A DNA stretch of 64,000 nt from Cheiracanthium punctorium (lineage: Eukaryota > Arthropoda > Arachnida > Araneae > Cheiracanthiidae): contig JAWZYV010012337.1 of the NCBI GenBank assembly GCA_038373885.1, forward strand, positions 62,001 through 126,000, given 5' to 3'. Made by a program: the position numbers and the translations under genes. Positions 47,411 to 59,723 of the stretch are shown one piece after another. Under the pieces are notes generated by a model. That model was not told where the DNA came from, did no database searches, and saw only the letters and a list, made by a program, of their open reading frames with translations. Each line of letters opens with the position of its first letter. Within the stretch, counting starts at the first letter, position 1.

Positions 47411-48320
47411 TGTGGTGGTTTTAAATTTGTGTTATGATTAAAATTTGATGAATACTAAGGCCAAAGATGATCGTAAGGTGGGATTGTGCCGCGCATAACC
47501 TACCTGGCAAGTACTCCTAGGATTACGCTGAAAAAGGGAAAATGATTGACATACACCTAACCACTAAAAAAAACTAAAGACTATATGAACTGCAAATAAA
47601 TTCCATTTATTCTTAGTCATTCCAATACTATTAATTAAAAGACGATATTGAAATAATTTTAGTATAACAAAGTATCTGGGGAGATGCGGTTTTGGAGGAT
47701 AAGGGGTATCCACAAAAGGTTTGAAACACCATTAGGAAATAAATAGTTTGGATATTCACCATTATGATGAGGTAGCCATCTTTACGTAGGGCACGATCGA
47801 CGCGTGCACTATTGGGACCGCTTTTTTTCTCTTAGGTCATCACCAAGCAACACTCCTTTGGCATTCTCTGCCGACACCGAATTTTTTTTAACATAACTTC
47901 ATCACACTGCTTCGACGCACACTGATTCGAAAGACTTTTTTAACTCTCTTCTCACACACCTTTTTTACACTGTTTCTTGAAGCACACTCGTCCTCTCTTC
48001 TTTTTTTTTTCTCTCACGGGGCTGTTTCTTTTTTACCCCCTCTTACATCATTGGCTGGAGTTTTTGATTTGCTCGCATCGGGGAATTAATGCATCCCCTC
48101 GTCGAATCCCGGACATGTAGGTGGGACGTCGGGGTAATATACCCCACCAAATTTGCATATCATTTTCGGCCATAAATATTTTCACGTTGACAGTTCATTG
48201 TGCTATAGTGTCCAGACTGTCCATTGCCTGGCGCCTTTTGTAATTTATTGTCCACCTGTGTGGTCTTCCCATGGACACAGTATCAAAATTATCTTTTACT
48301 GCTCCTTTCGCTCCACCACA
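47411..48320 (+). mobile_element. Solo LTR, copy 1 (910 bp)
   Basis: Starts TGTGGTGGTTTT and ends CTCCACCACA, the TG...CA termini with short inverted repeat TGTGGTGG/CCACCACA. A perfect 5-bp target duplication GCAAC flanks it (47406-47410, 48321-48325). A second copy with different flanks is at 56759-57650. No internal retrotransposon domain, primer-binding site or polypurine tract adjoins, so it is a solo LTR left by recombination. The 5-bp TSD suits Gypsy or BEL/Pao. Open frames inside are not coding. Confidence 0.9.
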
Positions 48321-48325
48321 GCAAC

Positions 48326-49110
48326 TTCGTACATTCGCAGCATTTGCCTTTTGAGGTTTTTAAAAGTTTCTTGCCTATGTACATATTATTACTTAATACA
48401 GATTCAATCTATCAATAACAAAAGAAATATGTATGTTTTTAAATAATTTGAATTATTAGGCTCAAAGCATGCATAAAATTCATATGAAAATTTGTACTTT
48501 CGGAAAACATCAAAACTAAAATATAAATAAAAAATATTTTACCCTGCATGTTTTATTTTGAGATGTGTAACCCATTTGAGGGAATGAACAACTTTAATAG
48601 GTAACTATATCTAACTATTATAAATGTTATAGACATTAACATCTTACGCGCACATATCTCATGAAAAACATAGCTAAACTGATAGCTAAATTGATGGCAT
48701 CGGATCATTCCCCAAAACAAATCCTTTAGAATGTTTAACAAAGTTTCCTAACGATACAATCATGATTTTTTCAGTAAGAATACTTTATGATAGAGGAAAA
48801 TCATTAAAATGTCATTTTCGGAGGAAAAGATGAAATACTAGGCTTTACTTAGAAAATTTTTAATATAAAAATTTAATATAGAAATTTTTAATATAGAAAT
48901 TATTGTAACTCAAACTTTTAACAAGATAACAATGAAATACAATACTGAGGTTTAAAAAGCTCTAAAGTATTTGTTTAAAATTAAGAAAAAAAAAGGAAAA
49001 TGGATTTTCGACCTAAATTTGAATTTTAAAGGGAGGCAGGCAACTTATGTTAATGAGGCTCAGTAATAGGCACTAATATTTTTAGATAGTTTCCAGATGT
49101 TCTTTCGTTA
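48326..49110. other. Unassigned AT-rich stretch
   Basis: Nothing recognised. Confidence 0.4.
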
Positions 49111-49915
49111 GGGAAATGTAGCCTAAAATGATCATCTTAACTTGTATAAATAACAGATATCTTTAAATGCAACTTTGACCCTTTGCTAGCATATTTTAGA
49201 CAGCATTTTGCATGATTAACGCATTTTAATAATATTTTAAAAGCACAAAGAGTAATGAAAAAATAAAGAATTTTGAAAATATGTCCAGAGAATCATGTTA
49301 CCCTAACTAAAAGTTAAAATGATCCTTTATTAAAATATAATCGAAAATTGATTTTTATATTCAAAATAAATGTTGTAACTATGGCAGTACATAATGAAAT
49401 AAAACATGTTTTACAATCATACAGTACGCATAATTTATTTAAAGAAAAAATTAAAATAAAATAAGTGTTACAAAGAATAAAATGGAATATTTCAAAAGTC
49501 TAATTAAAAAATTATTATCTGCAATAAACGCATAAATAAATTAAATAATGTAATGAGGAGTCACGCATTTTGAGAATGGCTGTATGGCTAATGGCTATAC
49601 CCTGCAATATGGCTGCTCATTTTAGTAAATAATACTTGATGACGCCGAGAAACATAACAAACTTAGCAAGTGTAACTCTCATTTAAAAAGATACTTCATT
49701 CAGTAAGTCAAATTATATTTCAGTAAATGAAAGACTGTATATTTAAATAAATAGGAAAGTGAGTGCTAGCCTTGTAAAAGATTTTATAAACCAAAGAATT
49801 CCATTTAGACGCGTAATACTGTGACCGTTTGGATACGGTCAATGGTTCTTGTTCACTTGGCAGAACTAATTAAAACATATGTGGATCGTTTTGTTCACTA
49901 GGATCATTTCCTCAT
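49111..49915 (-). mobile_element. TIR element, copy 2 (relative of 22427-23299)
   Basis: The reverse complement aligns with copy 1 through GATCCTAGTG, GTATTACGCGTCTAAAT and TTTTTTCATTACTC. The 49111 end keeps a TIR-like GGGAAATGTAGCCTAAAATG; the other end is eroded near 49915. Confidence 0.7.
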
Positions 49916-50159
49916 TATGAGGCATATCAAGTTTTTAAAGATTTACATAATTTCGATTTGAACTTTGAACATTCGACTTACATAAAATCATTCTTTTGAA
50001 AATTTCTAAACTGTGTGGTATATTTCATAATTAAAAGATATTTACGACACCGGAATGGTGATACATTTTTCGAACACATTTTTTAAGCTACAAATACTAG
50101 TTATCCTATTTAAAGATCATGTAAAAAAAGCTCTGAGATAATAATAAAAATAATAAAAT

Positions 50160-50255
50160 TTACACAAAATCTTCCTCATCATCGTAATTTTCATGATTGA
50201 ATTTATCATTATATCCATCATCAATATCACCATTTTCTCGAAAATTATTTACCAT
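50160..50255 (-). other. Small acidic open frame (31 codons)
   Basis: Minus-strand ATG to stop, rich in Asp, Glu and Asn, ending YDDEEDFV. Too short to assign; it could be a repeat of ATC/TCA trinucleotides. Confidence 0.12.
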
Positions 50256-50366
50256 ACGTAAATATTTGTAAAAGCGTATTTTTTTATGAAGGGGGCACTG
50301 AATGTAATAAAAATAACGTCACATTAATAGGTTTAAATATTTACACCTCAGGAATGTTACATTTTT

Positions 50367-50615
50367 ATGTCAATTGAAGATTTAATCGAAATAAATACGG
50401 TGTACCCTGTAAAGTCCGTTGTCACAAAATATAATATCGCAACGGAAAGAGCTGTAAATATAAAAGTTGAGTCTAGTTATAGTTGTCACGTGCTACGCAA
50501 GAAAACCGCTTACAACCACACCTGGTCGCTAAATTTTGAAGTTAGCGTTCTTATCTTAAAAACAGTACGATATACAGGTCAATTACACGCATGTTCAGCA
50601 TCACCGATTTATTAA
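50367..50615 (+). repeat. Dispersed repeat, related to 59345-59480
   Basis: An 82-codon frame whose core (CACGTGCTACGCAAGAAAAC, ACCGCTTACA) also occurs reversed at 59380-59440 (GCGCTTCGCAAGGAAACCAC). Similarity in both DNA and frame is patchy, so it is a repeat rather than a gene. Confidence 0.4.
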
Positions 50616-50643
50616 GAAATGACATATTGAGAACATTAATTAA

Positions 50644-52194
50644 TCTTCTATACTATTAAAATCTGTGCGCGTCTGTCTGTCTGTGTGTAGCATCATCTCC
50701 TCCGAAACCGCTGGGAGTTGAGTTTCGATCGAGGTGTCCACTTATTCGAAAAATTCCGAGGAAGGTCTTCCGCTAATTTAAATTTCGAAATTCGAATTAG
50801 TTTAGGAGATTGATAAAAAACCCCGTCATAAACACTAATTTTTGCTCTCCGCATCTCCGCGATTGTAACCCCTGTAGTGAAAATGTGAGAAATAAGCATC
50901 GAGGTTGCCATGTTTGGCGAATTTATTAAATGATTTATACTCTTGCATTAAAAATAAAGGAATAATACTTTTTTTCTGTTTCGTATATTTGCTAGGTTAT
51001 TTTTTAATTAAAATATCGTCTGCGTGGGAAATCAGAGCAGGAATTCAATATTTTTTATACGCAAAAGAAAAAGGATTTGTAAATTTCAGAGACTAAAGTG
51101 TATAACCTTATAATTTGGCGAAAAAAATGGCTTATATGGCGATTTTGAGAAAGTGGATTCTAGTGGTTTGCACAATTTTAGGCTTGGCGCAATTTACTGA
51201 GAGCGTAAAGAAATAGTATTTTTAAAAACAAGTGTAGGTTTTACTAGAATTTAGCCTGAAATTTTAATTTTCTGTTCAGAAATAATGCAGTTATTAAGGC
51301 GATTTTAAATGATTTTCATCAAGTTAAATAAATTAAGTTAGGGAAACCCCGAAAACTTTCCGAATAACGGGATCCAATGTGCTTAGAATATTTCATTTAA
51401 ATTACTTATATGTTAAAGTTCTATTTATTTTTTCATATAGATTCCAGTTACTCCAGTTAAAAGACCTAGAGCTCTAGAAACGATTTCCGATTTTGTTTAA
51501 TATTGAATTTGACACTATGCAATTCATCCATGTTAAAAATAAAATAGGAAATTAGTTATTTATTTAGTGTGAATTGGCAGTGAGATCAACGTTAGTTTTA
51601 TGTAACAAGTGTGCTACTGTATTAAGAGTTCAGTAAGGGTAATAAGATTTTCCGCTTAAGTTACGTCACAAATTTTTTCATTTACGAAAGCGACAAGATC
51701 TTCACGGAAACAGGATGCATTTTTGGTTTCTGAACGTACAATGTGCATCGATTGTTTCGTATAGGTTTTTTAAATTTGGGTAAAATTTAATAAAGTCATC
51801 TGCAACATAACTGTGCTAATGCATTGTCCACGCTTTACGAAATGCAAGATATGTATTCAACATCATGCAATGTTATTCATATGGTATGTATGAATGCTAT
51901 AAATTAAACCTAAAAAAAGAGAATTATATGATGTAGAAATAAGATATTTTTCGAAAGAGAAACGTTTCGTCTGCATACCGTAAAGTTCTTACTTTTCTGA
52001 TCGCCAGTGACAATGACGTAGATCTTGTGTTATCATGTTGCAATCGTCTCAAATTTCCACTCATGGAGTCAGCTTTTCGTCAGAATTCCAGCATTTTTTT
52101 ACTGTTAGAGATTCCGCATTACTGTGTTTAATTTGACTTATATGTATTAGGAAAATATTCGTCTCCTACCGTGCAGAGAACGGGCAAGCAGCTA
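50644..52194 (+). mobile_element. Helitron array, copy A
   Basis: 5' end TCTTCTATACTATTAAAATC preceded by A. 3' end ACCGTGCAGAGAACGGGCAA, then GCAGCTA joined directly to the 5' end of copy B. The terminal hairpin is CCGT/ACGG. Noncoding. Shares the GATTGTAACCCCTGTAGTGA segment with copies C and D and with 2640-3395. It lacks much of the middle region present in B and D. Confidence 0.8.
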
Positions 52195-54134
52195 TCTATA
52201 CTATTAAAATCTGTGCGCGTCTGTCTGTGAGTCTGTGTGCCTGTGTGTAACATCATCTCCTCCTAAACGGCTGGGAGTTGAGTTTCGAACGAGGTATCCA
52301 CGAATTCAGAAAATTTCGAGAAAGAACCTTCGCTAATTTAAATTTTGAAATTCGAATTAGTTTAGAAGATATTGATAAAAAACCCCATCAAAAACGCTAC
52401 TTTTTGCTCTCCGCAATTCCGTGATTGTAACCCCTGTAGTCAAAAAAGTGAAAAATAAGCATCGAAGTTGACATGTTTGGCTATTTTATTAAATTATTTA
52501 GACTCCTGCAGTAAAAATAAACGATTAATGATTTTTTTTCTGTTTAGATTATTTACAAAGTTATTTTTTAATTAAAATATTGCGTTCATGTGAAATCAGA
52601 GCAGGAATTCAATGTTTTTTTATGTGTAAAAGAATAGGGGATTGAGAGATTTCCGAGACTAATATGTATATTTTTTAGTTTGGCGGAAAAAAATGGCTCA
52701 TTTGGCGATTTTGGGAAAGTAGTAGGTTCTACTGATTTGCACAGTTTTGGGCTTGGCGCAAATTACTGAAAGCGTAACAAAATAGTATTTTTAATAACAA
52801 TTATAAGTTTTACGGAGCTATACTTCGATATTTCATACAGAAATAATGCAGTTATTAAGGCGATTTTAAACGATCTATAGAATTTTCACCAAAAATTAAG
52901 TAAACTGATTTAAGTTAGAGGAATTCCGCCAAATTTCAGAAAATTGAAATTCTCGCATTTTTTACATGGTAGTTAACGGTGATTAAAACCCGTTATAGTT
53001 AATAATAATTTAAATAACTGCTATTTATCAATAATATCCCTGCATTAATTTTTGGCGATCGAACCATATAAATGATAGATAACTATTTCCCATTTTGATT
53101 TCTGTTAAATCAATGCTTCGAATGATTCTCTGAAAACAAAAAAATCTCGCAAAATGGTGTATGTTGGCATTTGGCGATCGAAGTACTGTGTAATAAATAA
53201 TTGATTCTTATTTGTTAAAGCAGCGTTACAGAAGTTTATTTTACTAGAAGCTGTTAGAAAGGCGTAATTAATACTGTCTAATATATTTTTTGTTTTACGA
53301 ATTGAAATGTTTGTTGATTCCTACCTTAGTACATTTCTTAGCAAAGTTGGCGAAAAATATTCAAATGTAGTGCAACTCTGTACATATTATTATATCATTC
53401 CACAATTGAGATGAGATGCCGATGTCACTAGCGTATGCATAGATATTTTTTTTTAAATTCCGCCAAAGAGAGTATTGCGTATTGCCTTTAGTGTCAAGTT
53501 TAATTTGAATTTGCCATCGACTGGCGATGTTAATTTCGCCAATATGGCAGTTCTAGCAAAGTAAACATGAATAACTCATTTCATGTTCTATTTTTAACAT
53601 TGCTATAGTTTCCGTAGCAATGGAATCCATTGTTGCCACTTAAGTTGTTAAATTTTACAATTAAGTGAAACCATTGAAATCCATTGTTTCATGTAGGTTT
53701 TTTAATTTAGGTAAAATTTAATAAAGTCGTGTGTAACAAAACTACCCTAATGCATTGTCCACGCTTTGAAAAATGCAAGATAAAATTATTGTCAACATCA
53801 TGTAATGTTATTTATGTGGTATATACTATATATAAATGCTGTAAAGTAAACCTCACAAAGAGAATTATATGATGTAGAAATCGGGCATTTTTCGAAAGAG
53901 AAAAGTTTTGTCTGCATACCATAAACTTCTCTCTTTTTTGATCGCCAGTCACATTGACGTAGTTTTTGTGTCATGTTGCAATCGTCTAAAATTTGCACTC
54001 ATGACGTAAACTTTTAGTCACGATTCAAGTATTTTTGCACGTTTTGAGATTTCGAATTACTGGGTTTAATTCGAATTATATATGCTTAAGGAAAATATGC
54101 GTTTCCCACCGTGCGGAGAACGGGTACGCAGCTA
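52195..54134 (+). mobile_element. Helitron array, copy B
   Basis: Begins TCTATACTATTAAAATCTGT immediately after copy A, without intervening host sequence, and ends hairpin plus CTAG at 54131-54134, joined directly to copy C. About 1.9 kb, noncoding. Compared with copy D it has an internal deletion near 53690. Confidence 0.85.
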
Positions 54135-54561
54135 GTCTATACTATTAAAATCTGTGCGCGTCTGTCTGTGTGTGTGTGTGTGTGTGTGTAGCATCATCTC
54201 CTCCTAAACGGCTGGGAGTTGAGTTTCGATCGAGGTATCCACGAATTCGGAAAATTTCGAGAAAGAACCTCCGCTAATTTAAATTTCGAAATTCGAATTA
54301 GTTTAGGAGATATTAATAAAAAACCCCATCAAAAACGCTAATTTTTGCTCTCCGCAATTCCGAGATTGTAACCCCTGTAGTCAAAAATGTGAGAAATGAG
54401 CATCGAGGTTGCCATGTTTGGCTATTTTATTATATTATTTAGACTCCTGCTGTAAAAATAAAAGAATAATGATTTTTTTCTGTTTAGATTATTTACAAAG
54501 TTATTTTTTAATTAAAATATTGCGTTTATGTTAAATCAGAGCTGGAATTCAATGTTTTTTT
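54135..54561 (+). mobile_element. Helitron array, copy C (5' fragment)
   Basis: Starts TCTATACTATTAAAATCTGT directly after CTAG of copy B, with a (TG)n run at 54167-54189. Homology to B and D ends near 54561 (CAATGTTTTTT). No 3' hairpin. Confidence 0.8.
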
Positions 54562-54932
54562 TAACCTACAATGGAATGCATTTAACATCCAAACATTGGT
54601 CATTATAAAGACCGAAAATGCTAGTTGCTTTAGTGCGGGAGCATCTAGTAGGCGTACTTCACTAACACCTTTGAAGAAATGGGCAATTCAGCATCCGAGC
54701 CCAACACAGGTCCATGATCGTAGAGTGTGGGAAGCTAAAAGCATACAGTTGGTCATTTCAATTTCGAATTTCATTAATGCTACTCTCCCAAAAACCAAGG
54801 CGTAGCGGAGGGAGGTGGTGGCAACAGGAGTCACATATACTTTCCCTGGCACTAAATCGATAAGCCGACATTTTTATAATAAAAAATGATGTGTTTTCCA
54901 TTTTGCGTGCTTACAGAATGGATAAATAAATA
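54562..54932. other. Unique segment inside the Helitron array
   Basis: About 370 bp not shared by other copies. It is richer in GC and open for 69 codons on the plus strand (54596-54805), with mixed composition. It could be a captured host fragment, an insertion, or the target between two arrays. No family recognised. Confidence 0.4.
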
Positions 54933-54962
54933 TCTTCTATACTATTAAAATCTGTGCGCGTC

Positions 54963-54997
<35 letters not shown>

Positions 54998-56758
54998 CAT
55001 CATCTCCTCCTAAACGGCTGGGAGTTGAGTTTCGACCGAGGTATCCACGAATTCGGAAAATTTCGAGAAAGAACCTCCGCTAATTTAAATTTCGAAATTC
55101 GAATTATTTTAAGAGATATTGGTAAAAAACCCCGTCAAAAACGCTAATTTTGGCTCTTCACAATTACGCGATTGTAACCCCTGTAGTGAAAATGTGAGAT
55201 AAAAACATCGAGGTTGCCATGTTTGGCTATTTTATTAAATTATTTAGACTCCTGCAGTAAAAATAAAAGAATAATGATTTTTCTTCTGTTTAGATTATTT
55301 ACAAAGTTATTTTTTAATTAAAATATTGCGTTCATGTGAAATCAGAACAGGAATTCAATGTTTTTTATGTGTAAAAGAATAAGGGATTGAAAGATTTCCG
55401 AGACTAATATGTATATTTATTAGTTTGGCGAAAAAAAAATGGCTCATTTAGCGATTTTGAGAAAGTAGTAGGTTCTACCGATTTGCACAGTTTTGGGCTT
55501 GGCGCAAATTACTGAGAGCGTAACGAAATAGTATTTTTAAAAACAAGTATAAGTTTTACGGCACTATACTTCGATGTTTGATATAGAAATAATGCAGTTA
55601 TTAAGGTGATTTTTAACGATCTATAGAATTTTCACCAAATTAAGTAAACTGATTTAAGTTAGAGGAATTTCGCCAAATCCCAGAAAATTGAAATTCTCGC
55701 ATTTTGTACATGGTAGTTAACGGTGATTAAAACCCGTTATAGTATATAATAATTTAAATGTCTGCTACTTATCAATAATATGCCTGCATTAAATTTTGAA
55801 CGATCGAACCATATAAATGATAGATAACTATTTCCCATTTGGATTGCTGTTAAATCAATGCTTCGAATGATTCCCTGAAAACAAAAAAACTCGCAAAATG
55901 GCGTATGTTGGCATTTGGCGATCGAAGTACTGTGTAATAAATAATTGAAACTTATTTGTGAAAGCAGCGCTACCGAAGTTTCTTTTACTAAAAGCTGTTA
56001 GAAAGGCGTAATTAATACTGTCTAATATATTTTTTGATTTACGAATTGAAATGTATGTTGATTCCTACGTTAGTACATTTCTTAGCAAAGTTGGCGAAAA
56101 ATATTCAAATGTAGTGCAGCTCTGTACGTATTATTAATTCCATTCCACAATTGAGATGAGCCGATGTCACTAGCGTATGCATAGATATTTTTTTTTTAAA
56201 TTCCGCCAAACAAAGTATTGCCTTTAGTGTCAAGTTTAATTTGTGGTTTGAGCTATTGGCCATCGACTGGCGGCGTTAATTTCGCCAATACGGCAGTTCT
56301 AGCAAAGTAACATGAATAACTCATTTCATGTTCTATTTTTAACATTGCTATAATTTCCGTAGCAACGGAATCCATTGTTGCCACTTAAGTTGTTAAATTT
56401 AACAATTAAGTGAAACCACTCATTTCTACAGCTTTTAAGACTCGAAAAAGTGAAAGCGCATCAAACGTGAAATAAATAGAACTAACTGTAACAGACTTGC
56501 ACTTTAAAAATAATCGAAGTTTTCATGCAATTCTACATATCTTTAATTTTATTTCCTTCGCGTGTGGATGTCATTTTTTACGTCATTTTTGCTGTTTTGC
56601 TGGCAGATTACATAACCTCTAATGTATTTGCTCCTCCGGACATAAGCAAGAGCGTATGTCTGGCGCGTATTTGTGTAACCCCACTGTGTTAATCAGATTT
56701 TTCTGGTGTCAGATTTTTTAGACCATTTTTTACAGCGGAAATTCCGATCCTGAAGTAT

Positions 56759-57650
56759 TGTGGTGGTTTGGTTTAGATTATGGTTAAAATTTGATGAAAA
56801 CTAAAGCCTAAGATGATCGTACAGTGGTATTGATCCGCGCACAACCTGCCTGGCAAGTACTCCTAGGATTACGCTGAAAAATGAAAACTGATTGACATAC
56901 TCCTAAACACTAAAAAAAAACCAAAGACTCTATGAATTGCAAATAAATTCCATTTATTCTTAGTCATTCCACTATTATTAATTAAAAGACGATATTGACA
57001 TAATTTTAAAATCAAAACATGTCTGGGGGAGATGTGGTTTTGGAGGATAAGGGGTATCCACAAAAGGTTTGAAACACCAAGAATAAATAAATCGTTTGGG
57101 ATATTCACCATTATGATGAGGTAGCCATCTTTACACAGGACACGATCGACGCGTGCACTATTGGAACCGCTTTCTTTCTCTTAAGCCATCATCAAGCCAC
57201 CGATTCCATGTTTTTTTTTGAACACAACTTGATCATCTTGATTCGAAGCACACACTGATTTTTTAAGCCCGTTCACACCTTCTCCAACACTCTCTTCTCC
57301 TTCTTCTGCAGTCCGCTCGTTCTCTTCTTTTTTTTCTTTTTCACGGGGCTTTTTCCTTTTTTCTTACCCCCTCTTACATCATTGGCTGGAGTTTTTTGAT
57401 TTGTTCGTATCGGGGAATTAATGCATCCCCTCGTCGAATCCCAGCCAGTTAGGTGTGACATCGGGGAATATACCCCGCCAAATTTGCATATCATTTTCGG
57501 CCATAAATATTTTAACGTTGACAGTTCATTGTGCTATAGTGTCCAGACTGTCCATTTCCTGGCGCCTCTTCTAATTTACGGTCCACTTGTGTGGTCTTCC
57601 CATGGAAACCGTCTCAAAATTATATTTTACTGCTGTTTCACTCCACGACA
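56759..57650 (+). mobile_element. Solo LTR, copy 2 (892 bp)
   Basis: Starts TGTGGTGGTTTG and ends CTCCACGACA, aligned along its length with 47411-48320. Flanked by the perfect 5-bp duplication AGTAT (56754-56758, 57651-57655), different from copy 1, so this is an independent insertion. Nested inside Helitron copy D. Confidence 0.9.
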
Positions 57651-58048
57651 AGTATATTGATCACTGATAAATGAAAAAAAAAAAGATCAATTATATGCAA
57701 GCAGGAGTAACCAAAAATTTTTCATGGGAATGTTACGGGAGTGAAGAATATACATTTTGTATGGCAAAAAACTCCACATGGGGGGTTGTGACCCCCTATC
57801 TCCTCCTTGGCTACGCCATTGTACGCAAGCATCAGTTGTCACGTCATGAAAAACCGTCGTAGATGGCAAACTCCGAAGTTGTTCTGAGAGTTATACAAAA
57901 TTAAAAATTTTGCTTTTAGTAAATTTTACTTTTGATACAGTTCGAATATTTGGTTTTAATACATTTCGGCCACCAAGGTAAGATGAAATATTACTAAATA
58001 TGGAAACCCAGAATTTTCTTAACTATTGAATTTGACACTATGCAACTA

Positions 58049-58377
58049 CCGTAGATTCCCTATATACGGTAGATACGTTCCGTGTTATAGGAATCCGTGT
58101 TGTACGGGTCCTACGCTATACTCCATCTGGACTGCGGACTGCGCGGTATAATCGCAGCAAAACTTATTTGCGCTCTGTAAAAATGCAATGATGGTTGGTG
58201 TTGCCATTCAAAAGGAATGTTAATTACAGGAGCTAAGGCGTCATAATATCAGAACATATGTCTCATTTCATCGTGCTGTACGAGGGTCTTTTAACGTGTT
58301 ACACGAAAACGGTCGTAATGTTTTCGTCGTGTTCTAAGAATTCGTGTTGTAGACCCATGTTATAAAGGAGTCAACTG
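58049..58377. mobile_element. Pogo/Tigger-like MITE (329 bp)
   Basis: TA duplications at 58047-58048 and 58378-58379. Left end CCGTAGATTCCCTATATACG and right end TATAAAGGAGTCAACTG are imperfect inverted repeats, close to the CAGT(T/C)GACTCC-type pogo terminus. Absent from Helitron copy A at the aligned position. Noncoding. Confidence 0.7.
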
Positions 58378-59062
58378 TAATCTGTAAAAAATGAAAAATG
58401 AAATTATTTATTTAGCGTGAATTGACAGTGAGATAAGCGTCACTTTTAAGTAACAAGTGTGATACTGCATTAAGAATTCAATAAGGGTAATAAGCTTTTT
58501 CTCAGAAGTTACATCACGAACGTTTTCATATTTACAAAAGCGACATGATTTTCACCGGAGCAGGGTACATTTTTGGCTTTTAAACGTAAATGATGCATCC
58601 ATTGTTTAATGTAGGATTTTTAATTTAGATAAAATTTAATAAAGTCGTGTGTAACATAACTGCGCTAATGCATTGTCCACGCTTTGAAAAATGCAAGATA
58701 AAATTGTTGTCAACATCATGTAATGTTATTTATGTGGTATATACTATATATACTAAACCTCAATGTGGTATATACTAAACCTCACAAAACGAATTTTTTG
58801 ATGTAGAAATCAGGCATTTTTCGAAAGAGAAAAGTTTTGTCTGCATACCATAAAGTTCTTTCTTTTCTGATCGCCAGTCACATGACGTAGTTTTTGTGTC
58901 ATGTTCAATCGTCTAAAATTTGCACTCATGACGTCAACTTTTAGTCAGGATTCAAGTATTTTTTCACGTTTTGAGATTCCTCATTACTGGGTTTAATTCG
59001 AATTATATATGTGTAAGGAAAATATGCGTTTCCCACCGTGCGGAGAACGGGCAAGCAGCTAG

Positions 59063-59723
59063 TGTAAAAATATAAACCGCAAAATGTAAGGTGCAAAAAT
59101 GTGCTTTTCCCGGCGTGTCACCATCCATATTATGCATTTCCCAGCAGAAATTACAGACGTATGCTGTTGCTGACCGAAAACACTTTTTGGACGAAGGATA
59201 ATTAATGTCAGGTAAATGAAGTTTTAGAAAATTCGACTAAAGAAATGTGCGTTTTATGCTTTACATCCGTAGATTTTTTGTGCGAATTAATGAGCATTAA
59301 GTGCAAAATATAGTGTATTTTCTTACTACATCGATGATGCTAGGCAACTTTGCAAATGACTTGTGAATACGCCAACTCCGAATTCAGCCGCAAGATGGCC
59401 GCTGTAAGTGGTTTCCTTGCGAAGCGCATGGGAACATTTACTATACCTAGACCGCACTTTCATGACTGCGCTTTCATGATATCTGAATAGCTCTTGCCAT
59501 TCAGATATTATTGGGGTGAAAAAGGAATTTAGCAGGCACACTGTACAAATGTTAATAAATGTAAGTAAAATAATGCATAGTATGAATATTTACACCTGTT
59601 GAACTTATTTATTTAAAAAAAAACTATCATATAGTATTTGAATTATATTATTATTTACTCACGATGCAGTGATTCAATTTATAAAAGGTAATTTGTAGAA
59701 ATTATCGATTTTTGCCGTATACC
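59063..59723. other. Unassigned stretch with dispersed repeat
   Basis: 59345-59480 is the reversed relative of 50455-50600. The remainder is unassigned. Confidence 0.4.

Larger units (their letters stand above)
54933..59062 (+). mobile_element. Helitron array, copy D with nested insertions
   Basis: 5' end A|TCTTCTATACTATTAAAATC, with a long (TG)n at 54966-54995. 3' end CACCGTGCGGAGAACGGGCA, then CTAG at 59059-59062 and T. The first ~1.5 kb matches copy B and the last ~1 kb matches A and B. In between are unmatched sequence (56426-56758), a solo LTR (56759-57650), further unmatched sequence with a GGGGGTTGTGACCCCC hairpin (57780-57795), and a pogo-like MITE (58049-58377). No Rep or helicase coding. 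Confidence 0.8.

Noticed and set aside
48153..48446. 97-codon frame, with a similar 79-codon frame at 57421-57660
   Set aside because: The similarity exists because both lie in the same solo LTR; frames are not otherwise preserved.
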